Part shown: piece by piece, positions 12,401 through 26,500 of the stretch
Layout of the letters: each line of letters starts with the position of its first letter
How positions within the stretch are numbered: position 1 is the stretch's first letter
DNA from: Mytilus edulis
Taxonomy: Eukaryota; Mollusca; Bivalvia; Mytilida; Mytilidae
Assembly (NCBI RefSeq): GCF_963676685.1
Contig: NC_092354.1
Coordinates: forward strand, 18,296,746-18,360,745
Length of the DNA stretch: 64,000 nucleotides
Reading direction: 5' to 3'
The notes under the pieces: model-generated
What the model saw: the letters and a program-made list of their open reading frames with translations, nothing else
Database searches by the model: none
What the model was told of the DNA's origin: nothing
Position numbers and translations under genes: made by a program

Positions 12401-15400
12401 AGCTCAATTCCATCTCTTTACAGGTAATATTTTGAAAAACTGCTTATTTGTTCGAAATCAGAAAATGACGTTACTTATTTTTTAAATCATTCAGATCACT
12501 GGTTATGATCTTGAAAATATTTTTTAAATTAATATGTGTATTTTTTTTGGTCAAAATCCAATGTAACGTTTCATTTTTTGCCTAGTATATATTCTATCAT
12601 GACAAGCATGTTCCGGCTCTATTTGAATATTTCGAAGAAATTTTGCTCAAATCAATGTAGATGTCGTGTTACATTAAACATGTGTTATACGAGATTTTTC
12701 TCAAACTATTCAACTAATTATGACAACACTTTACAGTAATGCTTGAAATAATGAATTTTGCAAAGTTTAAGGTGACATTTCACTAAGTTTCAACAACAAC
12801 AAAATTCCACCCAATCATAATATCCGGTATGATTATTAAAAAGGGTCATACAAATATTCGTTCGAATTTGATAGTCTTAGGAAATTAGTTCTTAATTTTA
12901 TTTCAGTTATGAGTCATAAACATGTTTATATACCTTGAGTTTACATCGTAAACTAAGTTTGTTTACTCGTATACAGGAAAAAAAAATTAAATTTGGTAAG
13001 TTAACTTTTCTTATACGCGATAAAATGTTTCGTGAAATTTTTTCTATATTACTTGACAGCAACTCTCTACCAAGGCAAAATGATAGAAAATAAAAGCCGT
13101 GTCTAATGGGATATATATACTCTGTAATCCGATTCGACAGATGCATTGAACATGTCATAACATTTTGAACTATATACTGCAAAATTATCACCTTTATATC
13201 AAAGGATAAAGCTTAAAGATACTACTTACTCATATTCCTTCTTCTAACAAAGTCAAACTTGATAAACTGCTTGTTGTCTATGAGAGTGTATTGTAAGACT
13301 TGAAAGACAATGGCAGGTATTAACTATCTTTAGCTATATTAGTTAGTGAATGATATGCTAATAACTTTGTCAATTATGCACATTGTGTTTTTTTCAAAGT
13401 TTGGTTTCGTCCGTCATATAAACGATATTACTCAAACAATTTTTTGGTTCATCCATTTCTGATTTGAAATTCTACCTAGTTGTTTAACATTTTTTTTAAG
13501 ATGGACACCATTCAATAGAAGTATGATTAATTATCATCAATGTTGGTCAACATGCATTAGTATTGTTTATCTATTAGGTAAATACCAAGTATCATATCAA
13601 TTGGTTAACTCGATATGTAATTTCATAGTTTTTAGTACTGTAATGAAACCCAATGTCTGCCATAAAAAGAATGACCATCATTTACTCTTATTTCGACTCA
13701 CAGAATGGATTCATAGCTGAATATGTTGTACTGTTGAACCCAATTTCATGCATTTACCAAGCTCTTTGCTGTTTTCCTTCAAATCTGCACAAATCAACTG
13801 AACTAATCATCCCAAGTTTATGTTGATCCATGATGCTCAGGCTAATACGTTCGGAGTTTAGTGCGACGTCAATTTTCAATTAACTAGTACATATTTGTGT
13901 TGAAGGGCACAACTGAAAGCAGCCTCCAAGTGTTCGATTTTGTCACTGTGTTGAAGACCCATTGGTTGACTGTTTTTCTGAACTTTTGTGGGTTTATTTT
14001 CTAGTTGACAAATATACCATTTCCACGCTATTTTTTTTTACTTTTCTTTGTTGTATTTTATGTACTGTTGTTTATCTTTTCATCGGTGTTTTGAAATTTG
14101 CCTTGGAATATACAGTTGGTATTTTTCGACTTTCTACATTATGTACTAATAATGCTTGAAATTTATGACATTATGAATACGTTTGTTTTATGGTACGGTG
14201 ATAGCAGTGTAAAGAAAGTTGTCTTAAATTCTTGTTTATTCTTAATTAACAACAGAAAGCAAAAAGTTCTTGCCCTTAATCAGCTGTGTTCACTTTATTT
14301 TCCTGTAGGTCTTAAGGACTTTGCATTGAAATTGGTCATATATATGTCAGTATTCGACCCCTTTCCAAAGTGTATTAAATCTGTAAATAAATTAGAACAG
14401 ATTAGGATATATAAATAGTCATGAAAATACAAGCAAATCACGCTTACTCGTATTAAACATGTTTTTTAAAGCTTTACATCAATATCCCATAGCCAAACTC
14501 TTTTATATTTCGTTTTTCCAACCTCTCAGATTCTTTTAACATGAAACTAATGTGATAGAAACCTTTCGTTGAGAAAATGCAGCACAATAATAGCTCTTGA
14601 TTATGTATTTAAGTGCCATAAGGAGCAGAATCTACTTAACTGTTCAGGCTCCAGAGTTCTAACTGGGTTATTGTTTTGATTTGTGCTGCTCAGTGTGGTG
14701 TTTTGAATGTTATTTTTATGAAGTGCTCGTCTTGTCCAAATTTTTTTAACAATGGCGTTGTAAATTCTTTTCTGAATAGTAAGTACTGAATGTTATATAG
14801 GTATCGTCGGTTAAAATTTTATTTCCAAGACCATCATATGTTACTATAGGTAAGTGTGCATTGAAGACTCTGTTCAAACACTAGATTTACTGTTTGGTAT
14901 TTGTTGAAGCAGATTTTTATCTTCTTTATCTCATTTGAATTTTATTATTATTTCTTTTGTTTATTGAGTATTTTTCGTCTGACTTCCGTGTTGCTGTTGG
15001 GGTCTAGCTTTCACATTTCCACCCTCTTGTTTGGTACCATATGTTCCTAATACGGTGTAAATAACTTAGGCATACCAATAAGCAATGGAGCGTGTTGATT
15101 GTGCCGAAGCCATCTGCTTCTTTTTATTGGTTGTCAATCTTTACGTTCTTAATCTTCTATATTTGATACACTTTTATAAATAAGTTACATATTTATCACA
15201 TTTATTTAATAAATGAAAGATATATATATATATATATATCTGTATATATATCACATTATCTTGTAAACTGTTACTAGAGCATCACTTAAATCCATCATTC
15301 CGATCTGCAACTTGAGGCGTCAATAGTTTTCCTAATTTGAAAGAAAACTACTTCAAAATAAGGCTTGTACAAAGGGACTGTTGTTGTTATTAGAGGTAAT

Positions 15401-15643
15401 TATTTTTTTTTATTTCCGTAAGGAATTCAGCATAAAAGAAGTATCGTACGACCTTATTGACAATGTGTAGGCTTTGACTTACATGTATCCTTTTGCTGTT
15501 TATCTTACTATGTTTTTTTCATCTTATCTCACGTTTCCAGCTGCTCCTTATATCTTTTTCCCGGAATGGAATAAAAACATCTCTATTGATGGTTCACAGT
15601 GGATAGTATCAACTTTTTATTAAGACGATTGACAATAATACCG
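12401..15643. other. Intergenic DNA with repeat fragments
   Basis: Contains a reverse-orientation piece (about 13845-14000) of the same mussel repeat seen at 42840-43140 and 52120-52400, recognisable from 'gaagacccattggttgactg'. There is an (AT)n run at 15221-15240. Nothing here looks coding. Confidence 0.55.
15221..15240. repeat. (AT)n microsatellite
   Basis: A short uninterrupted AT dinucleotide run, followed by a second short run after TCTG. Confidence 0.9.
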
Positions 15644-16189
15644 CAGTCCCACAAGGCCACGATCGCACTACGATCTGTGAAAAAAATGGAAATTTTGATG
15701 ATCGTAGTGCGATCGTGTAGATCGCAGTAAGGTCGTATCACGGTCGTGATGAGGTCTTCAAGATCGTGATGAGCGTGGCCAACTTTGAACATGTTTAAAA
15801 CAATCGTGGTGCGGTCGTGGAGAAATCAGGTCGTAGTAGAAGCGTAGTGAGAGCGCACTAAAGTCGTAGTAAGATCGCAAAGGATGCTGTACCATCGTAG
15901 CGAGAGCGTAGCGAAAGCGAAGCGAAAGCGTGATTCTCTTCGAGAGACTGCACTACGATCTCACAGCGACGTTATTACGACCTCACTACGACCATCACGT
16001 TCTCACCGCGACCCAACTACGCTTCCACTACGACTTTACCACGTTTACATCACGCTGTTCAAGACCATAGTACGATTCAAGCACGCCCTTGCCGTCCTCA
16101 TCACGCTCTTCTTACGACCTGACTACGTTCATACTACTACCATTATTCTCATTGTCATTTTCACATAAAATATATTATATATCTCCAGG

Positions 16190-16444
16190 GTTTGTTTATC
16201 TGAATGAAGTTTGTGTCCATTTTCTCTAACGGCTCAACCGTGCTTCTCGTTTATATAGATTAGACCGTTAGTTTTCCCGTTTGAATGGTTTTACACTCGA
16301 CATTATTTGTGTGGTCCTTTATAGCTTGCTGTTCGGTGTGAGCCAATGCTCCGTGTTGAAGGCCGTACCTTAGCCTATAATGGTTTATAAATTGTTACTT
16401 GGATGGAGAGTTGTCTCATTGACACTCATACCACATCTTCCTAT
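16190..16444 (+). repeat. Dispersed mussel repeat R1 (plus orientation)
   Basis: A copy of the family with the signature 'tttatagcttgctgttcgg' and a terminal 'gttgtctcattgacactc' followed by CATACCACATCTTCCTATAT. It is nested in the GC-rich inverted-repeat element. It is one of at least nine copies in the window. Confidence 0.85.
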
Positions 16445-16679
16445 ATCTATTAACATCTGTGTCATCTCTGCTATCGTTCACTAAAATATCGTCATTTGAG
16501 CTTTCTGGACCCGCAAAAGGTTGTAATTTGGGTTTGATTGGTCGGTCCGAAATCTCTGCTTGATCAGGATTCGTTACTGTCAGAGCTCCCTCTGCCTCTG
16601 CATCAACTCCTACCACTACGCCCACGTGTTCTAGAAGATTTTTGTGGCATGACTGTATTGTTTCCGAGAAATCAATGTA
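16416..16679 (-). pseudogene. Coding-like fragment inside the inverted-repeat element
   Basis: An 87-codon minus-strand open stretch between stops, with no ATG at its start. Outside the last dozen codons, which belong to repeat R1, the composition is that of a normal protein (acidic, with P, D, E and balanced hydrophobics) and the GC content is above background. No family is recognised. It could be a captured gene fragment or the remnant of an autonomous element's protein. Confidence 0.4.
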
Positions 16680-17095
16680 TTAATCAGAAATAGAAGGAAT
16701 GGAATTGTATTGATATGGAACACGATGTTGACGGTATTACTGATAAAGTAGTAAGACCGCGATATGAACGCAGTATAATCATGGTAAGAACGTACTTGTA
16801 TCGCAGTAAAAGCGTGGTAAGATCGTGTTGCAATCGGATAACTCGTGGTATGGTCGTAGTGAGAACGCGATGAGCGTAGAAAGATCTTGATAAGCGTAGT
16901 GAGGTCGCAGAATAAGCGCGGTGAGAACGTGGTATAATCGTAGCCGGATCGTTGTAGAAGCATAATGAGGACGTAGTAGCATCGTGAAAGCAACGAAAAT
17001 GTACATTTTCATGCCGCTCGTACCGCGACCTCACCAGGATCTGAATTTATTTTAGATCGCGGTGGGCGTAGTGCGATCGTGGTCTAGTTGGACTG

Positions 17096-17453
17096 GGGCT
17101 TAAGTTAACATGAATTTTCTTCGCTTAATTGGTGACCAGTTGCTACTATAATGTGTGAATCCGTATTTAACATTTTATTTGTTTTTAATTTATTTATTTC
17201 TGTCGGCGTTTGTGATTCACACGTTAACAAATCATTTTACTTAATCTGTCCTTGGGTCCTTATCCGCCATTTATCATATATATTTAAAAATGACATTTAA
17301 GCTGTTGTGCATTGATTGTTATACTGCCAAATTTCCAAACGGACTTGTATCCTGTTTAAGTACTAATACATATTGTCACAATGTCCGGTAATAGGATGAG
17401 AATTTCTACAATTGTTTCCTTGTTATTTTGTTTATCATGATCTAATTGTCAAA
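17096..17453. other. Upstream region of the receptor gene
   Basis: The 360 bp before the receptor start codon. It should contain the promoter and 5' UTR, but no distinct motif can be supported. Confidence 0.4.
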
Positions 17454-17545
17454 ATGGTGACACCATGCATTTACTTAATTCCAATAGTTGTTTTTATTAT
17501 GATTATGATGACCGAAAGTAAAACGTGCGATTTTAAGACTGACAG
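17454..17545 (+). CDS. Receptor 1 exon 1: signal peptide
   Basis: The ATG at 17454 opens a strongly hydrophobic run (PCIYLIPIVVFIMIMM), then a TCDFKTDR segment cut by GTATGT. Phase 2. The CxFKTxR end matches the end of exon 5 and of the third paralogue's exons 1 and 5. The first exon therefore looks like a signal peptide joined to half of the internal D exon. Confidence 0.85.
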
Positions 17546-20500
17546 GTATGTCTGTATCCAGATGATTTCCTTTATTATTTGGATAAATAAATAGCTTTAA
17601 ATAGTCTAATGTATCATTAGGATACTTGATTTAATTGACATAACATATCGGGAATAGGTTTTTAAATCTGTTATGTTACCTTAAACTAATTGGTATTGAT
17701 AATAATGATAATAATGACATACGATACATAATTGATTTTAATTTATAAGGATTGATAAAACATGTGTCATCTCTTTGTAATATAAAGTTTTTCAAGATAA
17801 ATCTTTGTGTTTTAGAACAAATAAACTCATCATAGATACATTGTACCAGGATTAAATTTTGCATTTACGTCAGAAGCGCGTTGCGTCTACAAAAGACTCA
17901 TCAGTGGATCTCGAATCCAAAAAAGTTAAAAAGGAAAAATGAATTACGAATAACGAAGTTGAAGAGCATTGAGGACCATCTATTCCTGAGGTAGAACAGT
18001 CTTAGTATTTCTAAAATTCAAAAGTTTTGATAACAGTGAAAATGACCATATCAATGATAATTCATGCCAGCAAAGAAGTGCTGACTTCTGGGCTAGTGAT
18101 ACCCTAGGGAAAAAAAACTCCACCAGCAGGGTCAAGCATTGCAATCGAAATTATTCAATGATTACGCAATTAAATATTTAGAGACTAGATCAAGGTTATC
18201 AAAAAGTATTCTATGCTTATTAAACTAACGTATACAACTCATATATTCTACTTTTTATGTAAAGATAAGTTTCCGATGAAGTTGAGCATGTATACTATTA
18301 AACGAGAAGACCTCATTTTGTGTGTCGCTTCTCTTCCTCTCACAATACATTAATCATCATGCCTCTGTGTCCTATAGGTACCATGCATAGTCGCATTTGT
18401 CATTCTTTCTTTTGACTATTTAGTTTGGGTTATTTTGGGAGAAAAACGTAAATTAAGGAGTCTGAATATTGCTTCCGTCATCAAACCGATTTTCATGTCA
18501 CACATGACTTCCGGTTTTAAAATTGAGCACCAATCGTATGATAGATAACAAACATGAAAAATAAACAAGCCAATCAGAGCGTTGTCCATATCGTGGTTTT
18601 TATATCGTAAGAACCACTTCTATTATACTTCGGTTTTAACTTACACATAATTTTTATAAGTTCTCGGACGGGGAAAGGACAATTGTGTTTGCTTTTATCG
18701 GCACGTATACTATGATAAATATACTATTATAATAAATTTAGACTTTCTATACAATCTACCTGTGAGTTTCCGTCATCAAACCGTTTTTTATGTCAGACAT
18801 GACTACCGGTTTTAATACTGATAACCAATCGTATGATAGATAAAAAAAAAATTATGAATAAATAAGCCAATCAGAGCGTAGATTTTAGATCGTAAGAACC
18901 ACTACTATTATACCTCGGTTTTAACTTACACACAATTTTCATATGTACTCGGACGGGGACAAGATAATTATTTTCACGTGTATCTGCATCATTCCCATGG
19001 ATACTATGACTAATATACTACTATGATATATAAAGACTCTCTATATAATATAGGAGTGATCGCCATGAAGAAGCACATAAATTTCATAAGAGTACTCGAG
19101 GAATGGACAATAATTATTGCATTGCTAGAGACTTTCAATATAATATAGCAGTGATCGTTTAGGAGAAGAAATTCATAGTTAATAGATAATACACTTTATT
19201 TATCTCTTAATAGTATACAGAAACGCGAAAATAATGTTTAACAGAAAAAAATACTTTGGAGATGACTAAGCCTGTTTTCAAGTACCTATGAATTTTGATA
19301 CCATTTATTGAAATTCTCCAGATATGAAATCTTTACTGAAGTTCTCCAGACAAAAATTCTCAAAAGCTCTAATACCCGCGATTTCACGGGTGTGTTACAG
19401 TAGGTATTTACATATGAATACTTATGGTAACATGATGAAAGTATAAGTTAATTTAAAATACTTAAATAAGATATTTAATTAAAAGAATAATACAAAAATG
19501 TCTTTGAATTTATTTTAGTGGTGAAGTAATCAAAGTGTGCTGTCCTGATTATGAAGCAATTCGAAATTACTGCGTTGGTATGTCATTGGCTATTTTTATG
19601 ATTATGTCTTTATTGTGTGTCCTTATAAATCGTTTTGTCTGATAAGGTACATGTAGATTTGCATGTCTAAGGATAAGAGAGTGATATATATTATATGTGT
19701 AGGAAATTAATGAATTGGTCATGCGCTAATTAGTGTAACTCCCTCATAACATGACGATACATCCTTTAGTAGTACAGTGTTTTTAATTTTATCCTTTAGT
19801 AGTACAGTGTTTTTAACATTTTTCTCTTGAAGTAGGTATGATGAACCAATAATATGCTAAGCGTTGGTCAAATATTTAAAAAAACTAATAGGCATATGTT
19901 CATGTAATGCCTTCTAGTAGTAACAAATTATGTATATATTTTTTTTTACGTTTATTTATCACAATAGGTAGAAAACTGTTATTGCCTTTTATTCGGGCTG
20001 AATATTTGTTTTTTTGCCTTTACAAGAACAAATGAATACAAACACTCGTCATACTTCTAAGACTTAAAGCGAAGTTCGTCTACATAATACTCCATCGTTT
20101 CTAGCGAATCAAAACTTAGGCAATGGAAAATCTAACACACATTTTATGATAATTTGAAAATGAAAATTCAGAAAAAGTGACCTGAATAAATATAAGGTAA
20201 ACTACATGTACCATCAATATTTTAACAGCAGTAAAATTAAGATATCAGTGATGTTACATGTTAAAAAGTCCTAATTACTGGGATGTGGGTGACCAACATT
20301 GGCGAAAATAGTCCCATGATTGAAAACATTGAAAGAAGATACCATGCATTTCGTGTACGTTAACATAGCAACTTACAATTGTTGATTGTATATATACACT
20401 AATAGTTTGCCAAAACAATTGTACACGACTAAACGTAATTGTTGAAACATTAAATCTCGAGTAAAAACTGCCAACAACCTTCGTTTTAGATTTATTTGAA

Positions 20501-23500
20501 TTATATTGATAATTGTTCGCTGTTTAAACTTGTGTTTAAACAATTTATAATTGTCAAAAGAATTATCAGAATTTTAAGTTAAAGCAACTTGAATCTAAAA
20601 AAAAGAATAAAAAAGGAGGTGTGGTATGATTGTTATGAGAGAGATCGAAAAACACAGAGATGATTAAATGCAGGTCCCCTTCACGGACCTAAACAATGAG
20701 TCAAATTAAAAGCGCATAGTGGGGGAATAAACGAGTTTGAAGTCGAAAAAACATATCTCATCAGTTCAGTCCAATACATTTAACAAGAACACAGAGTTAA
20801 CGTGGCTATGTGAAATAGTCATCCCACGAGGACGCGGTGTGTCAGTGTAAGGTCATCCCGATGGCCGGAGGCCAGAGGGTGATATAAAATTGACATACCA
20901 AGTCCGAATGGGATAACTATCGCACATCCCAGTTGTTTCAGATTAGACGAAAAACCATTTACAATTAAGAAAATCTAGTTTAGAACGCCACACAACCATT
21001 ATAGTATACTTTATATATTACTATATGATGTATACCCTTGATGACCCCCGAACACCCCCGAACACGATGAGTAGATATCAAACAATGTCATTTCGCCCTA
21101 CCGTCTCACACTATATCGCCACTTTATAAAAAAAAATCGTCCCACTCTTGTTTACCGACTCGTCCCTCTTTTGAAAAAGTGTAAAATCAAATTGAACAAT
21201 CAGACTGACTACTCACTTATCAACGAAAAGGGTTAAAACCCTACTGAATAATGGTCTGCCAACTCGCCCAACTTATAAAAATATCTTGCTTCCTTTAAGT
21301 ATTTTAATTTACTGACAGTTCGTATTCAGTCGTCCTGGTGTAGTGGTAAGTGTCGTGGCTTGGTATGCTAAAGGTCTTGAGTTCGAATTCCAGCATATAC
21401 ACTGGATTTATTCTACGTGAATTTTGATAGATAGTCTTTTCCGTATAATCAATTATAAGTTTTATAGTGGATATGACATTCCCGCCAAAATGTTACAGAA
21501 CAAAGGAAAGCATGCATTACAAAAAAAATTCAAACTGGCGTGATCTGGTTGGGGGTGGTCCGGCTCAGATTGAAAAAAGATACCATGCATTTCGTGTACG
21601 TAAACATAGCACTTTACAATTGTTGATTGTATATATACACTTATAGTTTGCCAAAACAATTGGATACTACTAAACGTTATTGTTGAAACGTTAAATCTCG
21701 AGTAAAAACTGCCAACAACCTTCGTTTTAGATTTATTTGAAATATCGGCTCAGATCACCCCTCGAACAAAGGAGCTGGGATGTTAACTTTAGGACAAACA
21801 AAACCCACTAGTTGCATAGCTGAGAATAGACGCATGTCCTGGCAGTTAGTTAAAAATCAATAACTATTCACAGTTTGATATTCGTTAAGAAAAATACGGT
21901 TTGGCAATCAGGCTAGCATTGTTTGGTGTCAATATTGCAGAAACCCATACATTTAAAAAGGTTTTAAAATATTAGTAAAGATTTTTCAATATTAAATTGA
22001 ATGTTTTATTTTGTAGCCTGTTCTATAGGATACACCTCAGATATAGGGAAAACGTGCAGGCGTTGTTCGAAAAACATGTATGGTGAACGATGTCGATATG
22101 AATGTTCGTGTTCACGATTTGAAATGTATGTAAAATGGTCCAAATAATTGTAATCTATGTCTAAAAGTGTGAATATTTCAAAAAGAATACAAATTGACTA
22201 GCAAACAAGCAAATATTTATCATTATATAATTCAAAAAAAAAGAAGATAGTTCTGAGGAAACCGTTGATAGCATGATATTTATTTTACATTTTAACGTAT
22301 TCAATATACAGTCTGAAATATTAACTAAAATTGAGTGTGTAAAGTTGAAAAAGCAATCTTGAAAACAATATATATTTATTTCATGTGATTGAATGGCATT
22401 TTAGTTGTGACAACGTCGAAGGTTGTGTTGGATTCTCATTTACAACTAGAGCCACAAGGTATACAACATTTGGTAAGTAGCGTCCTGAATTAGTTAACTG
22501 GAAAGAACATCATTATTTAAAGTTTTTTTTCCCATCTAAATGTCAAACCAAAACACAATAAGAATAAATCAATTGTATTCTGCTAGACATGATATTAATC
22601 TTAGCATTGTGTTCTTATTTAAAAGTGAATTTTAATATGCCTGCATTCTTTTTCAAAACATTATTGGTGTAATTTTGTCGGGTTATGATGCCAAATATTC
22701 TGTTTTCTGTGTACAATCCCGTTACAAAATATTGTTGTTTGTTTCTTTGTCTTTTTTTGTCCATTTTATTTACCTTATTGTTTGGAAAAACCCTTTTCTT
22801 CTCTTTATTTTTCCTAAAACTGCGCAACTTTGGTTTAAGACGATGTAGTAACCTGAAATAGTTCATTAAAGAGATTTTCTCCTTTTTGAAGAAGACCACG
22901 GCAATAGTTGTAGTGTTTATTCTGACAAAGCGCTCGATATAAATTTGTCTATCTTTGCATTAACCTGCTATGTTCTTGCTTCGCAATCACTATTTTTCAT
23001 GTCACAGAAAAAAATTTTGAAACATTACTACTCTTAAAATGTTTATACGATTGTGCATCTCAGTGGTTGCTATGCAAATGAGTTCTCGAGGACATCATCC
23101 TTCCTTGAATGCAATGAATGACTATAGTTTCCTCTTTTCATTCATTATGATTATCGCGTTTTCGAAAAAAGGACAATGTTTTTTGGTACTAGCCATGGTA
23201 TTTACTCATTGCGTTGATACATAATTTATTTAAAGTATTCTTACCGATATAAAACCAAGGATTTAAAGCACGCTTTCTGACTAGCACTGTTTTGCTGTTC
23301 TTGTCTATGTTACTGTAATTGCGCAAGTCAACATTCAATAAGTAGCATTACAAGTAGAAACACCAAACACAACACTACACAAAGAGATGTCAACCACAAT
23401 CAAATCATAGTAATAAAATATAATTAAAAGAGTGTCAAACAATGTTATTGGAAACATACGCAACAAATGTTGATTTTTTTTCCAAATCTTAGCTTCTGGT

Positions 23501-26500
23501 TGGACTATCTAGTTGAGACGGGCACACATGGGGTGTCCGTAACCCTAGTTTTACGACAGAGACAAAAACATCTACAAAACACCGTCCACTAGTAGTTGTT
23601 TCTTTTAATGTGCATTGCTGATACAATGGGAAATGCATTTTTGTTATTTAGTGTTTACTTATTTAGTGTTATATTTTTAATATATACCTACTATAGAAAG
23701 TATTAAGCATGACAATAAATTTTCCTCTCTGTTCTCCAACTAAGGAAAAATATGCCCTTTCTCCATGTACTCCTTACAACACAATTATTATATTTACCTG
23801 TGTACGTTATTTTTTAACGTCATTTTGTCAAAGGCTATTGTTGTCTTTCTGTTATTTTTTTTTTTTACATATACCCCCCTTTTATTTTAATGATATTGTA
23901 TTTACATTGTGTCATAGATTAAATTTATTCGTTCAGTGTATGTTTACATGTTTGCATGTTTTTGATTATATGTCATTTGAACGTTTAAACTCGCTGCATT
24001 TGTTCACATCTGTTCTTAAGCAGGAACCTGTCGTTCAGTGATTGTCATTTGTTGATGTGGTTCATAAGTGTTTCTCGTTTCTCGTTTTTTTTTATATCGA
24101 TAAGACTGTTGACTTTCCTGTTTGAATGGTTTTACACTAATTGGGGTCCTTTATAGCTTGTTGTTCGGTATTAGCCAGGACTCTGTGTTGAAGGCTATAC
24201 ATTTGCCTATCATGGATTACTTTTTACAAATTGTGGCACTCAAACCACATCTACTTATTTATATAACATAATATCAACAAAAGTATGTTATTTTTACGTT
24301 AACAACAAGTACTTTATCAACAAAACAATTCAGAAAAACGTAAACACTGGGACATACAGTGATGACTTTCTTACAATTTCAAAATAAAAGCGATTCTTTT
24401 ATTTTCCAATAGGGTACATTACCGGTTAAACACTAGTTAGATAATGACGAGATACTATTTTTTGTTGTTTTGCTGGTCTCAAGACACTTACACACTAAAG
24501 ATTTGCTTACATGTAATTTAAACTCGGTTTTAAAAACGCCGACTTTAAAATTTGGTCCAAGGACACAGTTATCGTCCTTTGGTTTTCGTTGTCTACGAAT
24601 ATAGTCCCTAGTGTAAACAGTGTATAACTTGCATGTTTTATTTGATACACTTCCCAATTTTTTTCTTGATATCAAATGCATGACATATTAAGTAAGGGAA
24701 AAAAATACATGTCAAAAAAAATTTGGGTGCTAAATCTTTATGTTAAGTAGTGAGTTGGTCCAGTTCAAAAAGGTCAAATTTTATCACGTCTGAAGCTGAA
24801 AAACTGAATTTTACACCCTTTAACACAGAATTGTCAATATTTAAAGTTAGAGCTGGTAGAAGTTTCTACAATTTTGATATTATTTGTCTCACTGGTAGTA
24901 CACTACACTGTAAAATTCTTTTTGAGAAAGAGCAGGTGCGATTTTTTTAATTTCAATTTACTGTGTAAAAGAGATGCACTACGAAATAACTGTGTTCTCG
25001 GGCCATTTAATGGCCATCTATTTGGGGAGATTATTTAACGATATTTCATTAATGGCACTATCACAAAAAATATATTCTGATACATTTACTGATTTGCAAT
25101 CATTTGCAATACTTAGATATTTTTCGAAAAATTTGCAATAATGTTTATTAGTATGTCGGTTTTTTCTTGTTTTCTTGTTTTCTTTTTCATAACATAATCA
25201 CGACAAAATTTTACAGTTTTGATTTTTTTTTATTAGTGACGCAACACTCTACGGGTAGACGATGTCAATTCAAGACAGAAAGGTACTAATGTATATAACT
25301 TTTAAAAAATGGTTTGCTTTTAAGAGGTATTTGTTTCAGTTTCACTAAGGAAAATTAAGATCTAAAATGAAGTGAACAAATAAGTTTTAATGTCAATATT
25401 AACAAGAGGGACAACATATAACAGAGTGACAGTCAAACTAAGAGATCAAAAATAAACTGAGAAAGCCACGGCTAAAAAAGAAAAAGACAACAGATAAATA
25501 ATAGTATACAAGACACAACAAAGAAAACTAAAGACTAAGCAAAACGAACCCGACAAACAAACTGGGCTCGATCTCAGGTGCCCCGGAAAAGTAGGAAGAT
25601 CCTGCTCCACATGTAACAAGTTGTGTAAAGGGTTCCAGCTATATGCGTAGAAACAGACAAGGATGTTGGAACTGTTATAATCTTATCGATCCACTAAAAA
25701 ATTATAAATTAATCAAATAAAACAGTTCCGACATCACAAAGTATGATACAAAAGGTGAGCGATGTTAACAAAGAGGGATAAAACAAATCTACAACCAAAT
25801 TAGAAAATTGATACCAGGCTTATAATTTTGTACACTAGATGCACTTTCGTCTACATGAGACTCGTCGGTGACTTTCGAAACAAAACAGTTTGAAGTCTAA
25901 AATCAGTTGAAGCAATCGACTTAAGAACGGACGAAAACACAAACAACAATAACAAAACAGTCATGAGATATTAATGATGGAGCAACAAGTATCTCCATTT
26001 TAATTTTGGATTAACTCAGATCCTCTGAAAGGGTAAGAAGTCGCTTCTTAAAAAGTTGAACTTTACTCATGACAAAATAAGGAATGGTATATAATTAATA
26101 TTGTGTATACGAAGACACAATTTGATGGCATTGTGGTGTTAAAAACGGGAATATATCCTCAGTTATCAGTGGCAAAGCTATTCTGTCAACCATGTTCGAT
26201 TGAATATGTAAAATGCCGTATTGATGATTTCAACTTTTCATTAAGAAGCCTTGGTGCAATTGTAATGCTGGAATTCAGCTTCCCAAAAAGAAAAGTTTAT
26301 AGTAGTAATTTTTAATCTCAACCGACCATTGTCAATATCTGAGAGACGTTTTATTTCCTTTTTCTACCTACTGAAATATCAGGTGGTTTTTTTCAAAAGA
26401 AACAGTAGAACAACATTTAACAGTTAACAATATGTTATTAATCATTCTTTATTGCAAATACGTCAGTCAACATGTTAAACTATTATATCCCAAAACAGAA

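Larger units (their letters stand above)
15644..17095. mobile_element. Inverted-repeat element built of short GC-rich CGTAGTG-like units
   Basis: The ends are inverted copies: CAGTCC-x-AC followed by GCCACGATCGCACTACG on the left, and the reverse complement of a near-identical sequence on the right. The subterminal regions (about 15650-16130 and 16740-17090) consist of degenerate 10-20 bp units with 'tcgtagtgagatcg' character, in opposite orientation on the two sides. This makes them far more GC-rich than the surroundings. The centre carries a copy of a dispersed mussel repeat and a coding-like fragment. I see no transposase and no clear target duplication, so the class is unknown. Confidence 0.7.
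17546..19518 (+). other. Intron 1 of receptor 1, with repeats
   Basis: Holds a dispersed repeat fragment at 17845-18010 (signature 'tctacaaaagactcatcag') and a tandem duplication of a ~295-bp unit at 18475-18959. No exon signal is seen between. Confidence 0.65.
19578..22016 (+). other. Intron 2 of receptor 1, with direct repeats and a tRNA-like stretch
   Basis: Contains a 30-bp tandem duplication (19761-19816), a 172-bp direct repeat pair (20329 and 21570) and a tRNA-like stretch at 21329. It also has a small GC-rich hairpin (GGCCGGAGGCC near 20863). Confidence 0.65.

Noticed and set aside
16631-17034. Overlapping 77-120 codon minus-strand frames rich in R, S, Y, H and T
   Set aside because: These are translations of the GC-rich short units in several frames at once, so they reflect repeat structure and not coding.
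20329-21741. LTR retrotransposon with 172-bp LTRs
   Set aside because: The repeats do not end in CA, and no primer-binding site, polypurine tract or coding sequence is seen between them.
22451-22460. Alternative donor (ACAAG/GTATAC) inside receptor 1 exon 4
   Set aside because: Its use would change the phase and break the join to exon 5. The GTAAGT at 22473 fits phase and paralogue length.
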